Assembly: GCA_014799675.1 (NCBI GenBank) | Contig: JAAVHM010000080.1 | Location: forward strand, 9,378 to 22,350 | Direction: 5' to 3' | From: Ruminococcus sp. | GTDB taxonomy: Bacteria; Bacillota; Clostridia; Oscillospirales; Ruminococcaceae | Length of the DNA stretch: 12,973 nucleotides | Shown here: one piece after another, positions 4,464 to 11,158 of the stretch | Numbering within the stretch: the first letter of the stretch is position 1 | Layout of the letters: every line of letters begins with the position of its first letter | Made by a program: the position numbers and the translations under genes | Notes under the pieces: generated by a model | The model's input: only the letters and a program-made list of their open reading frames with translations | What the model was told of the DNA's origin: nothing | Databases searched by the model: none

Positions 4464-7079
4464 TCAGCTTTGCTTTTCGGAAGTCAGAACAAGATTTTCT
4501 CCGTCGAAATCGACTTTAAGGACAGAGTACGGCTCAATGTCCCCGCCGATTATTGTGCGGGCTATCATTGTTTCAAGCCTGCGCTGGATAAACCGTTTCA
4601 GCGGACGCGCGCCGTATATCGGGTCGTAGCCCTCTTTTACGATATGATCCTTTGCAGCGTCTGTGACCGCAACGTCAAGCTGCCTGCTCTTTAAACGGTT
4701 TCTCAGATCGCCCAGCATAAGGTCGATAATCGGGTAAATCTCCTTTTTCGTCAGCGGCTTGTAGAAAACTATCTCGTCCAGCCTGTTGAGAAATTCGGGA
4801 CGGAAATGTCCCTTTAGTACACGGTTTACCTGCTCCCGCGCTTCGTCGGAAATTACTCCGTTTTCGTCAATTCCGTCAAGGATATAGTCCGAACCGAGAT
4901 TTGACGTGAGAATAATTATTGTGTTCTTGAAATCCACCGTCCTGCCCTGCGAGTCGGTAACACGTCCGTCGTCAAGGATTTGCAGAAGAATGTTGAAAAC
5001 GTCGGGGTGCGCCTTTTCCACCTCGTCAAAAAGAATTACGGCATAGGGCTTGCGGCGTACCGCTTCCGTAAGCTGACCGCCCTCCTCGTAACCGACGTAA
5101 CCCGGAGGCGCGCCAATTAAACGGCTTACGCTGTGTTTCTCCATATATTCCGTCATGTCGATACGGACGATATTATGCTCGTCGTCAAAAAGCGACTGTG
5201 CAAGAGCCTTTGCAAGCTCGGTTTTTCCCACGCCTGTAGGACCCATGAAAAGGAACGAACCTATAGGACGGTTTGGGTCTTGGATTCCCGCCCGGGAACG
5301 GAGTATCGCTTCGCTGACCTTTTGGACAGCCTCTTCCTGACCGATAACCCGCTTGTGGAGAATATCCTCCAGATTAAGAAGCTTTTCGCGCTCCCCCTCC
5401 ATAAGCTTGGAAACGGGTATGCCCGTCCACCTGCCCACAATTCGGGCTATTTCTTCCTCCGTTACCTTGTCCCGAAGCAGATTGTCCGCCTGTTCCTTTT
5501 GCTTTTCGGCAGCGTCCTCCGCTTCCTCCAACTCCTTTTTGAGGGCGGGCAGCTTGCCGTATTTCAGCTCTGCGGCTTTGTTCAGGTCGTGAATTCTTTC
5601 TGCGTTTGCAATGTCGGCATTTGTCTGCTCGATATCCTCACGGAGCTTTTGCAGACGTGCAATTGTAACCTTTTCGTTTTCCCAGCGGGCTTTCATTTCG
5701 TTGAACTCGGAGCGCATTTCAGAAAGCTCCCTCTGGACTTCCGAAAGCTCCTCTGCGGCAAGCTTGCTGTCCTCTTTTTTCAAAGCGGTCTCGGCAATTT
5801 CCTGCTGCATAATTTTTCGGGCAAGGTCGTCCATTTCGGCAGGCATGGAATCCATTTCCGTGCGAATAAGGGCGCAGGCTTCGTCCACAAGGTCGATAGC
5901 CTTGTCGGGGAGAAATCTGTCGGAAATGTAACGGTTTGAAAGGGTCGCCGCCGTGATAAGGGCGGAGTCCTGAATTTTTACGCCGTGGAAAACTTCGTAA
6001 CGCTCTTTCAGACCTCGGAGTATGGAGATCGTGTCCTCAACGGTAGGTTCGTCCGCTAAAACGGGCTGGAAACGGCGTTCAAGGGCAGGGTCTTTTTCGA
6101 TGTATTTTCTGTACTCGTTAAGGGTGGTCGCGCCGATACAGTGAAGCTCTCCCCTTGCAAGCATTGGCTTCAAGAGATTGCCCGCGTCCATTGCGCCGTC
6201 GGTTTTTCCCGCGCCCACAATGGTGTGCAATTCGTCGATAAAGAGAATTATTCTTCCGTCCGACTTTTTCACCTCGTTAAGGACGGCTTTGAGACGTTCC
6301 TCAAACTCGCCGCGGAACTTTGCTCCCGAAATAAGGCTGCCCATATCAAGGCTGAAAAGCTTTCTGTCCTTTAGGTTGTCGGGAACGTCCCCCCGCACGA
6401 TACGCAGTGCAAGACCCTCCACGATCGCGGTCTTACCAACGCCGGGTTCGCCGATGATAACGGGGTTATTCTTGGTTTTTCTGGAAAGTATGCGGACGAC
6501 GTTCCTTATCTCGGTGTCACGTCCGATAACCGGGTCAAGCTTGTTCTGCTTGGCAAGCTCAACAAGATCCTGACCGTATTTTTTCAGTACGTCATAGGTG
6601 TCCTCGGGGTTGTCGCTTGTGACACGCTGATTGCCCCGAACCTCTTTCAAGGCGGCAAGGAACTTGTTCCTGTCAAGTGAATAGTTGCCGAAAAGCTTTT
6701 TCAGACGGTCGTTTGCCGTATCAAAAAGGGCAAGCATGATATGCTCCACGGAAATAAAGTCGTCCCGCATATTTTTTGCGGTGTCCTCGGCTTTGTTGAG
6801 GGTCTTGTCAACGTCCTGCGTGATGTAGACAGTGTTTGCTTCCCTGCCGCTTCCCGTGACTCTTGGGAGGGCGGCAACAAGCTTTTTCACCTCTCCTGTC
6901 AGGTCGGAAGCGTTCACGCCCATTTTTGTGAAAAGCTGGGGTATGAGACCGCTTTCCTGCTCCAGCAGCGCATAGAGGATATGCTCCTGTTCAACGCTTT
7001 GGTTCTGGTATTCGATAGCCGTACTCTGGGCGGAATTTATGGCGTCCAGAGATTTTTGGGTAAATTTTTGCATATTCAT
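4464..7079 (-). CDS. clpB: ClpB protein disaggregase (Hsp100 AAA+ ATPase)
   Basis: An 871-residue hexameric ATPase that threads aggregated proteins through its pore, normally with DnaK. All ClpB parts are present: the N-terminal double Clp repeat (about 1-150), NBD1 with Walker A GEPGVGKT near residue 205 and Walker B LFIDELHT, pore-loop region SLISGAKFRGEFEERLK, a long coiled-coil middle domain (about 400-540, rich in E/K/R) that distinguishes ClpB from ClpC/ClpA, and NBD2 with GPTGVGKTELAKAL, then EYMEKHSVSRLIGAPPGYVG and Walker B VILFDEVEKAH. No ClpP-binding IGF-type loop was noticed. The start is ATG 7079 with AAGGAG 11 bases upstream. A GTG at 7091 overlaps that site, and ATG 7073 is the other option. 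It is a single gene with a ~300-base upstream region lacking CIRCE. Confidence 0.96.
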   Translation of the reverse strand: MNMQKFTQKSLDAINSAQSTAIEYQNQSVEQEHILYALLEQESGLIPQLFTKMGVNASDLTGEVKKLVAALPRVTGSGREANTVYITQDVDKTLNKAEDTAKNMRDDFISVEHIMLALFDTANDRLKKLFGNYSLDRNKFLAALKEVRGNQRVTSDNPEDTYDVLKKYGQDLVELAKQNKLDPVIGRDTEIRNVVRILSRKTKNNPVIIGEPGVGKTAIVEGLALRIVRGDVPDNLKDRKLFSLDMGSLISGAKFRGEFEERLKAVLNEVKKSDGRIILFIDELHTIVGAGKTDGAMDAGNLLKPMLARGELHCIGATTLNEYRKYIEKDPALERRFQPVLADEPTVEDTISILRGLKERYEVFHGVKIQDSALITAATLSNRYISDRFLPDKAIDLVDEACALIRTEMDSMPAEMDDLARKIMQQEIAETALKKEDSKLAAEELSEVQRELSEMRSEFNEMKARWENEKVTIARLQKLREDIEQTNADIANAERIHDLNKAAELKYGKLPALKKELEEAEDAAEKQKEQADNLLRDKVTEEEIARIVGRWTGIPVSKLMEGEREKLLNLEDILHKRVIGQEEAVQKVSEAILRSRAGIQDPNRPIGSFLFMGPTGVGKTELAKALAQSLFDDEHNIVRIDMTEYMEKHSVSRLIGAPPGYVGYEEGGQLTEAVRRKPYAVILFDEVEKAHPDVFNILLQILDDGRVTDSQGRTVDFKNTIIILTSNLGSDYILDGIDENGVISDEAREQVNRVLKGHFRPEFLNRLDEIVFYKPLTKKEIYPIIDLMLGDLRNRLKSRQLDVAVTDAAKDHIVKEGYDPIYGARPLKRFIQRRLETMIARTIIGGDIEPYSVLKVDFDGENLVLTSEKQS

Positions 7080-7121
7080 AATTAATTTCACTCCTTAAAA
7101 CGGTTGTAATAATTGTAGAAA

Positions 7122-7154
7122 ATAATAACAATTTTTTGGACTGTTTGTTATTAT
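7122..7154. promoter_or_regulatory. 10-bp inverted repeat in the clpB leader
   Basis: ATAATAACAA (7122-7131) and TTGTTATTAT (7145-7154) form a perfect dyad with a 13-base spacer, 43 bases or more before the clpB ATG and downstream of the candidate promoter. It could be a repressor site or a weak leader hairpin. It does not match CIRCE or CtsR. Confidence 0.4.
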
Positions 7155-7177
7155 CACTATTTTGACAGCATAAAAGT

Positions 7178-7206
7178 TTAACAATTTAGACAAAAGCGTC
7201 AGTCAA
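7178..7206 (-). promoter_or_regulatory. Candidate clpB promoter
   Basis: The minus strand gives TTGACT (7206-7201), 17 bases, then TGTTAA (7183-7178). The -35 is good and the -10 is weak. It would give a leader of about 90 bases containing the dyad at 7122-7154. Confidence 0.35.
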
Positions 7207-7265
7207 AAATGTCTTATAGTGTTGAATTTTTTGGAAATTCCATGAAAAATCCCGAAAAGTTTATA

Positions 7266-7295
7266 TTGCAGGGGTATTCCCAGTTATTGTATAAT
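7266..7295 (+). promoter_or_regulatory. Sigma-A promoter of the small DUF6514-like gene
   Basis: TTGCAG (7266-7271) and TATAAT (7290-7295) are separated by 18 bases. They lie about 100 bases before the ATG, giving a leader of roughly 95 bases. Confidence 0.65.
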
Positions 7296-7395
7296 TATGG
7301 TACTGCAAAAGATAAATATACAGCAGTAAAACAAAAGAAAAATTACATTTTCAGAGGAAAACAACTCTGAAACCAAAAGAAAGGAATTGGAAAAA

Positions 7396-7659
7396 ATGAG
7401 AACGATCAAAACTTATGAAGAAGCTAAGGGAAAACTGCGCTACGAGCTGTTTGCGGAGGAAACGGACGGCAGGGAGCATTACGGCATATCTGTGACGTCA
7501 AGTATTTTCGGCGATACCGAGAGGGCGGAAATTCCCGACATTACCACAGAAAAAAAGTTTGCCGAGAAAATGTTCCGCATGATAGCGGACAACTTTGTCC
7601 TCCCCTCGACCTTTTCCGAGGTAGTTGAGGAGCTTGTTGCCGCGGAGCTTACGGTTTAA
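7396..7659 (+). CDS. Small DUF6514-like protein
   Basis: An 87-residue acidic protein starting MRTIKTYEEAKGKLRYELFA, with YGISVTSSIFGDTERAEIPDI in the middle and FVLPSTFSEVVEELVAAE at the end. The pattern (central YGI-V strand, an I-DIT segment, and a C-terminal V-P-T-xx-VVEE helix) resembles the small uncharacterised DUF6514 family of Clostridia. I assign this from memory of the pattern, not a search. The ATG at 7396 is chosen over an in-frame TTG at 7387 because AAGGAA (7381-7386) is 9 bases upstream of it. No signal peptide or membrane segment is seen. It has its own promoter and terminator and lies divergent from clpB, so it looks like an independent unit. Function unknown. Confidence 0.75.
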   Translation: MRTIKTYEEAKGKLRYELFAEETDGREHYGISVTSSIFGDTERAEIPDITTEKKFAEKMFRMIADNFVLPSTFSEVVEELVAAELTV

Positions 7660-7670
7660 TGTTTATATTT

Positions 7671-7707
7671 GCGCCGTTCGGAAAAATTTTTTGAACGGCG
7701 TTTTTTT
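7671..7707 (+). terminator. Intrinsic terminator after the DUF6514-like gene
   Basis: CGCCGTTC (7672-7679) pairs with GAACGGCG (7693-7700), with further A/T pairing inside, followed by seven T residues (7701-7707). The smpB promoter begins four bases later. Confidence 0.88.
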
Positions 7708-7710
7708 GTC

Positions 7711-7739
7711 TTGACAAATCGGAAAAAATGTTGTATAAT
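7711..7739 (+). promoter_or_regulatory. Consensus sigma-A promoter of smpB
   Basis: A perfect TTGACA (7711-7716), a 17-base spacer and a perfect TATAAT (7734-7739). This is the strongest promoter in the window. The leader to the ATG is about 75 bases and contains a hairpin at 7743-7775. Confidence 0.9.
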
Positions 7740-7742
7740 AAA

Positions 7743-7775
7743 GTACTGCTCAAAAGACCTAATATTGGGCGGTAC
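7743..7775 (+). other. Hairpin at the 5' end of the smpB leader
   Basis: GTACTGCTC (7743-7751) pairs with GGGCGGTAC (7767-7775), 9 bp including two G-U pairs, around a 15-base loop. It begins at about the expected transcription start, as 5' stabilising hairpins do. No T-tract follows, so it is not a terminator. Confidence 0.4.
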
Positions 7776-7819
7776 AAATTTGCCGTATCGTTATTTGCTG
7801 CGAGAAAAGGACGTTTGCT

Positions 7820-8284
7820 ATGGAAAAGACTTCTTTTAAAACAATTGCCGAAAACCGCAAGGCGCGGCATGAATATTTTATCCTCGACAGCTACGAGGCG
7901 GGCATTGAGCTTGTGGGTACGGAGGTCAAGTCCATACGCCGAGGCGGAATTAACCTGAAAGACAGCTGGTGTTCTATCGACGACGGCGAACTTTGGGTAA
8001 AGGGTATGCACATTTCCCCCTACGACCACGGCAACATTTTCAACCGCGACCCAATGCGGGTCAGGAAGCTCCTGCTCCACAAAAAGCAGATAATGCAGCT
8101 TTTGGGCAAGGTTAAGCAGGAGGGGCTTACTCTTATACCGATATCGGTATATTTCAAGGGTTCTATGGTAAAAGTCCAGGTTGGGCTTTGCAAGGGTAAA
8201 AAGCTCCACGACAAGCGCGACGACATGGCGGCAAGGGCAGCACAGCGTGATATTGAACGCGCCGTAAAGGAACGTAATCATTAA
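7820..8284 (+). CDS. smpB: SsrA-binding protein SmpB
   Basis: A 154-residue RNA-binding protein that carries tmRNA into stalled ribosomes for trans-translation. The conserved blocks occur in order: NRKARHEYFI (residues 12-21), GIELVGTEVKSIRRG (28-42), HISPYDHGN (64-72), MRVRKLLLHKKQI (79-91), GLTLIPISVYFKGSMVKVQV (102-121), then GLCKGKKLHDKRDDM, the start of the C-terminal tail that enters the mRNA channel. Length is normal for the family. The ATG at 7820 has AAAAGGA 8 bases upstream. Its partner RNA, ssrA, starts 38 bases after the stop. A consensus promoter drives smpB, and no separate promoter for ssrA was identified, so the two may be cotranscribed and then processed. Confidence 0.97.
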   Translation: MEKTSFKTIAENRKARHEYFILDSYEAGIELVGTEVKSIRRGGINLKDSWCSIDDGELWVKGMHISPYDHGNIFNRDPMRVRKLLLHKKQIMQLLGKVKQEGLTLIPISVYFKGSMVKVQVGLCKGKKLHDKRDDMAARAAQRDIERAVKERNH

Positions 8285-8286
8285 AT

Positions 8287-8318
8287 TCTTGCCTCTTGCC
8301 TCTTGTTCTCTTGCTTCT
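8287..8318 (+). repeat. Dispersed heptad repeat, copy 2
   Basis: TCTTGCC TCTTGCC TCTTGTT C TCTTGCT TCT, four pyrimidine-rich heptads, fills the gap between the smpB stop and the first base of tmRNA. It matches the arrays at 12430-12464 and, inverted, 154-176. Confidence 0.65.
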
Positions 8319-8322
8319 AAAC

Positions 8323-8672
8323 GGGGATGTAAAGGTTTCGACGGGGATTTTGAAACATGATAAGCGAGTAGAGGTTTGTGCCATCTCTTAAAACGGCACC
8401 GTTTTAAAATTAGACGACAACAATAATTTTGAATTAGCAGCTGCTTAATTGCTGCTCGTCCTGCCGATGAGTACCGCGGCTTCGGTTTGGGCGTCGACTA
8501 GCGGTGAACGCATTGAGGAAGCGCCTGCGTCCCCAATGTGTATTGCAGGCTACTGAGCTTTATCGGCTGTTTGTTTCCGATAATGCGAGGGAATGTTAAT
8601 AACAAACTACACTCGTAGAAGTTCATGCGGATAGGTTTTCGGACACGGGTTCGATTCCCGTCATCTCCACCA
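8323..8672 (+). ncRNA. ssrA: tmRNA (transfer-messenger RNA)
   Basis: A one-piece tmRNA of about 350 bases. The 5' end GGGGATGTAAAGGTTTCGACG is the classic tmRNA start. The acceptor stem pairs GGGGATG (8323-8329) with CATCTCC (8662-8668), followed by A and an encoded CCA (8670-8672). The T arm CGGGTTCGATTCCCG is at 8646-8660. The tag reading frame is GAC AAC AAT AAT TTT GAA TTA GCA GCT GCT TAA (8416-8448), placed after the TTAGAC upstream element, giving DNNNFELAAA after the tRNA-borne Ala. If the preceding GAC (8413-8415) were the resume codon, the tag would gain one Asp. A P5-like stem (AGCAGC/GCTGCT) follows. Its partner SmpB is encoded just upstream. Confidence 0.96.
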
Positions 8673-8673
8673 G

Positions 8674-8688
8674 GCACGGAGTCCGTGC
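8674..8688 (+). other. Short hairpin directly 3' of tmRNA
   Basis: GCACGG AGT CCGTGC begins two bases after the encoded CCA. It may protect or guide 3' processing of the precursor. It has no T-tract and is separate from the terminator that follows. Confidence 0.45.
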
Positions 8689-8696
8689 AGCCATAG

Positions 8697-8736
8697 TCAC
8701 CCCCACAGTTAAATGTGCGGGGTGATTTTCTTTTTC
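8697..8736 (+). terminator. Intrinsic terminator of ssrA
   Basis: TCACCCC-CACA (8697-8707) pairs with TGTG-C-GGGGTGA (8714-8725) with a small bulge, followed by TTTTCTTTTT. It ends the smpB-ssrA unit. Confidence 0.88.
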
Positions 8737-8778
8737 AAACGCCGTTTGCGGCGTTTTGCCCCCATCGAGGGGGCGGGG
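8737..8778. repeat. REP-like double palindrome
   Basis: Two GC-rich hairpins stand side by side: AAACGCCG/CGGCGTTT (8737-8744, 8749-8756) and GCCCCC/GGGGGC (8758-8763, 8769-8774). They contrast with the AT-rich DNA to the right and lie beyond the ssrA terminator, so they are not needed to end that RNA. The form resembles an interspersed palindromic element. No second copy is present in the window. Confidence 0.4.
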
Positions 8779-8862
8779 AAATTTATTTGTTTATTTTTTG
8801 TCCTTGATTATAGTATAACTGTATGTCATGTATATTTTATGATATTTATATGTACATAATGT

Positions 8863-8899
8863 AAAAATTAGCACTCTTGATTTAAGAGTGCTAATTTTT
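8863..8899 (-). terminator. Terminator of the MATE gene (coincides with CIRCE)
   Basis: AAAAATTAGCACTCTT and AAGAGTGCTAATTTTT form a 16-bp perfect stem with a 5-base loop (8863-8899). The U-tract formed on the minus strand lies about 12-45 bases past the MATE stop at 8907. It can also act on the plus strand. Confidence 0.75.
8868..8894. promoter_or_regulatory. Perfect CIRCE element (HrcA-binding palindrome)
   Basis: TTAGCACTC (8868-8876), nine bases, GAGTGCTAA (8886-8894) is an exact match to the CIRCE consensus TTAGCACTC-N9-GAGTGCTAA, bound by the heat-shock repressor HrcA in front of groE and dnaK operons. Here no chaperone gene follows on either strand: the MATE 3' end lies to the right and ssrA to the left. 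A weak CATAAT at 8856-8861 might be a -10 for a plus-strand promoter that would read antisense into MATE. Confidence 0.7.
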
Positions 8900-8906
8900 C
8901 TTCGTA

Positions 8907-10250
8907 TTATCCAATTTTATTAATTTCAGCTTTATTGCAGATTTTCATATAAATAATTCCCACGGCGTCGGCAAGAAACCAGCCTATCGGTATGGACACC
9001 CATATACCTAACACGCCGACAGCTTCCAGTCCCGATAAAAGATACGCAAGCGCAACTCTTGTCCCGAGAGAAATAACCGTCAGAATAAGGGACATTTCGG
9101 GCTTATTGATACCGCGGTAATAGCCGTACAGCAGGAAAAGTATGCCTATTCCCACGTAAAAAGCTCCCTCGGTCACAAGGTACTGCGCGCCTGTATGTAT
9201 GATATCCGTCTCTCCTGCTTTTACAAAAATTTTCATAAGATTTTCTGAAAATATAACTACTGCCGCCGAGACCGCAATACAAAATACTGCGGAAATAAAA
9301 AAGGATTTTTTGATACATTCCCGTATTCTGCCGTACTCCTTTGCGCCGTAATTTCTTGATACGAAAAGAGAAAATGCGCTGCCGAACTCCTGCGCGGGCA
9401 TATATGCAAGGGTGTCGATTTTTACCGCAACGGTGAACGCTGCCATAACGGTCGTCCCGAAGCTGTTGACAAGTCCCTGTATCATCAGTATGCCGAAATT
9501 CATTACGGACTGCTGCACCGACGCCGAAAACGACATACGGAGAGTTTCTGAGAGCTCACCTTTTTCAAAATGTATTTCGGAAAAATTTATACGCAAGCTT
9601 TTTTCCTTTATAAGAGAATATATTGCAAGTCCCACACCCGAAACAGCCTGCGCGATAAGCGTTGCATAGGCTGCGCCTTTTACTCCGAAATTCAAGTACA
9701 CGACAAAAATTATATCCAGCAAAATATTTATCACCGAAGCCGCGCCGAGGAAGATCAGCGGCGTTACTGAATTGCCGAAAGCCCGAAGCATATAGGCATA
9801 GTAATTGTACAGAAAAATAAAAATAATTCCCGACAGTATCACACGCACATAATCTGCGGTCATAGTCATTATTTCTGGAGGAGTTTTCAGCAGACCGATT
9901 ATTCCGTTTACCGAAGAAAGCGTAATAATTTCCGCGGCTGCCGAAATTGTTCCGATAAGGACAAAGGCGGCGGCTATTGCATTTTTCTGCTTTTGGGGGA
10001 CGTTCCCTCCGCAGTAGTAGGAAACAAGCGCGCTGCTGCCCATACAGAGACCGATTATTATAGAGTACAGAAATGTTGTAAGGGTGTAGGTGCTCCCCAC
10101 GGCGGCGAGAGCGTCCTCGCCGAGACAGCGTCCCACTATCAGCGTATCGGCAATATTGTATATCTGCTGGAGAAGATTTCCCGCTATCATCGGCATTGCA
10201 AAGCCAAGCAGGGTCTTTGTTATATTTCCCGATGTAAGTTCAGTTTTCAT
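8907..10250 (-). CDS. MATE family multidrug/cation antiporter
   Basis: A 447-residue polytopic inner-membrane protein of the multidrug and toxin extrusion family, about the usual length, with roughly 12 hydrophobic segments in two similar halves. The N-terminal signature is PMIAGNLLQQIYNIADTLIVG (residues 19-39), and the family's LRAFGNSVTPLIFLGAA and GVKGAAYATLIAQ segments come later in the first half. The second half opens with MSFSASVQQSVMNFGILMIQ. Members export drugs or metabolites using Na+ or H+ gradients. The substrate cannot be read from sequence. The ATG at 10250 is chosen because GGTGG lies 6 bases upstream; an in-frame GTG at 10262 overlaps that site. It has its own promoter (10280-10308) and lies downstream of a LytTR regulator on the same strand, which may control it. 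The stem at 8863-8899 ends the transcript. Confidence 0.92.
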   Translation of the reverse strand: MKTELTSGNITKTLLGFAMPMIAGNLLQQIYNIADTLIVGRCLGEDALAAVGSTYTLTTFLYSIIIGLCMGSSALVSYYCGGNVPQKQKNAIAAAFVLIGTISAAAEIITLSSVNGIIGLLKTPPEIMTMTADYVRVILSGIIFIFLYNYYAYMLRAFGNSVTPLIFLGAASVINILLDIIFVVYLNFGVKGAAYATLIAQAVSGVGLAIYSLIKEKSLRINFSEIHFEKGELSETLRMSFSASVQQSVMNFGILMIQGLVNSFGTTVMAAFTVAVKIDTLAYMPAQEFGSAFSLFVSRNYGAKEYGRIRECIKKSFFISAVFCIAVSAAVVIFSENLMKIFVKAGETDIIHTGAQYLVTEGAFYVGIGILFLLYGYYRGINKPEMSLILTVISLGTRVALAYLLSGLEAVGVLGIWVSIPIGWFLADAVGIIYMKICNKAEINKIG

Positions 10251-10279
10251 AATTACCACCAAAATTAATTTATAAAAAT

Positions 10280-10308
10280 ATTATAACATATTTAAATAAT
10301 TATTTCAA
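10280..10308 (-). promoter_or_regulatory. Sigma-A promoter of the MATE gene
   Basis: On the minus strand TTGAAA (10308-10303), a 17-base spacer and TATAAT (10285-10280), about 30 bases before the ATG. It lies between the LytTR stop and MATE, so the exporter need not depend on read-through. Confidence 0.8.
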
Positions 10309-10358
10309 TCTGATTTTACATAGGAACAGATATGGTTCGACATTAAAGCAAGCTGTTT

Positions 10359-11078
10359 TTATTGTATGACCGTTTGCTTCAAAAGACCCGAAATTTTCGA
10401 GGAATATTTTTTCACGCAGGGACAGGAGCTTCCGTCGGCGAAAATAAGCTCGCCGTCCGAAAAAGCCGTCACGTTGGAAAGGTTCGCTATTGCCGACGAA
10501 CGGGCGATACAAAAGGTCTCCGGCAGCTCCCCTATCAGCTTTGAAATGTCCGCCCTTATCTCGTCCGAACCGTTTTTATGTAATATCCTGCACATATGGG
10601 TCTGCTTGACGGTCTCGATAAAAAACACCTCGTCAAAGGGGATTATTTTTTCCACGCTGCTGTAATGGGTCACGGTTATGCCGCCGCATACTGTACGCAG
10701 CCTGCCGCACAGTCCCGAAAACACCTCCGAAAACATTTTTTCAAGCTTCCCGCCGAGGATATAGCCGCAGATATTTTTCAAGCCGTTTATAGCGGTCACG
10801 GCAGCCTCAGTGCTTGCCGAAACAAGGCATATTTTTGCGGTCCTGCTTAAGCTTTCTATCCGCCTGACGATTTCCTGCCAGTTTTCAAAGGACTGCACGT
10901 CAATGATAACTATTACCGCCTTATGCTTCTCGACGGCGGCGGCAATTGCTTTTTCCGTTAAAAACAGGTTGAACGATACGGACATATAGCGCGACCTTCT
11001 GCCGCAAAGGAACTTGTCCGCAAGGGCGGAAAGTCTTTTCCACAAATACTTTGAACCGGTACAAATCAATATCTCCAT
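10359..11078 (-). CDS. LytTR-family response regulator with degenerate receiver
   Basis: A 239-residue protein. The C-terminal half (about 133-235) is a LytTR DNA-binding domain: ITVTHYSSVEKIIPFDEVFF, then IETVKQTHMC, then the ISKLIGELPETFCIARSSAIANL segment matching the family's F-R-HRS-VN stretch, then a GELIFADGSS strand. The N-terminal half resembles a CheY-like receiver: AVIVIID at 54-60 places D60 at the phosphoacceptor site. However, the N-terminal acidic pair is absent (ILICTGSK instead of I-VDDE), and the K-P after the last strand is replaced by GYILGGK. Phosphorylation is therefore doubtful. The ATG at 11078 has AAAGGA 8 bases upstream; a TTG at 11096 overlaps it. No histidine kinase is adjacent. 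MATE follows on the same strand and is the obvious candidate target. Confidence 0.85.
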   Translation of the reverse strand: MEILICTGSKYLWKRLSALADKFLCGRRSRYMSVSFNLFLTEKAIAAAVEKHKAVIVIIDVQSFENWQEIVRRIESLSRTAKICLVSASTEAAVTAINGLKNICGYILGGKLEKMFSEVFSGLCGRLRTVCGGITVTHYSSVEKIIPFDEVFFIETVKQTHMCRILHKNGSDEIRADISKLIGELPETFCIARSSAIANLSNVTAFSDGELIFADGSSCPCVKKYSSKISGLLKQTVIQ

Positions 11079-11127
11079 AGTCTCTGTCCTTTCCAATCGG
11101 ACACGGCAAATAAGACAATAGAATTTT

Positions 11128-11158
11128 TATATACGGTTCTAATTAATGCAAATGTCAA
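11128..11158 (-). promoter_or_regulatory. Candidate promoter of the LytTR gene
   Basis: The minus strand shows TTGACA (11158-11153) and TATATA (11133-11128) with a 19-base spacer, longer than ideal, about 50 bases before the ATG. Confidence 0.4.

Larger units (their letters stand above)
7080..7395. other. Divergent promoter region, clpB and small CDS
   Basis: 316 AT-rich bases hold the clpB leader and candidate promoter (minus), a 10-bp dyad at 7122-7154, and the sigma-A promoter of the small plus-strand gene (7266-7295). No CIRCE and no consensus CtsR box were found. Confidence 0.7.

Noticed and set aside
5133..5939. 268-codon plus-strand open frame opposite clpB
   Set aside because: It is antisense to a clear ClpB coding sequence, with no ribosome site or recognisable domain. 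Long antisense frames are common over such genes.
7184..7206. CtsR-like heptads (TTTGACT and TTTGTCT on the minus strand) upstream of clpB
   Set aside because: The spacer is 6 bases rather than the 3 of the CtsR consensus, and both heptads deviate, so the match is not convincing.
7649..8281. 210-codon minus-strand open frame opposite smpB
   Set aside because: It is antisense to smpB and runs across its promoter and the preceding terminator, with no family resemblance.
8253..8287. Possible separate ssrA promoter (TTGAAC and TAAATT)
   Set aside because: The spacer is 23 bases, too long for a sigma-A promoter.
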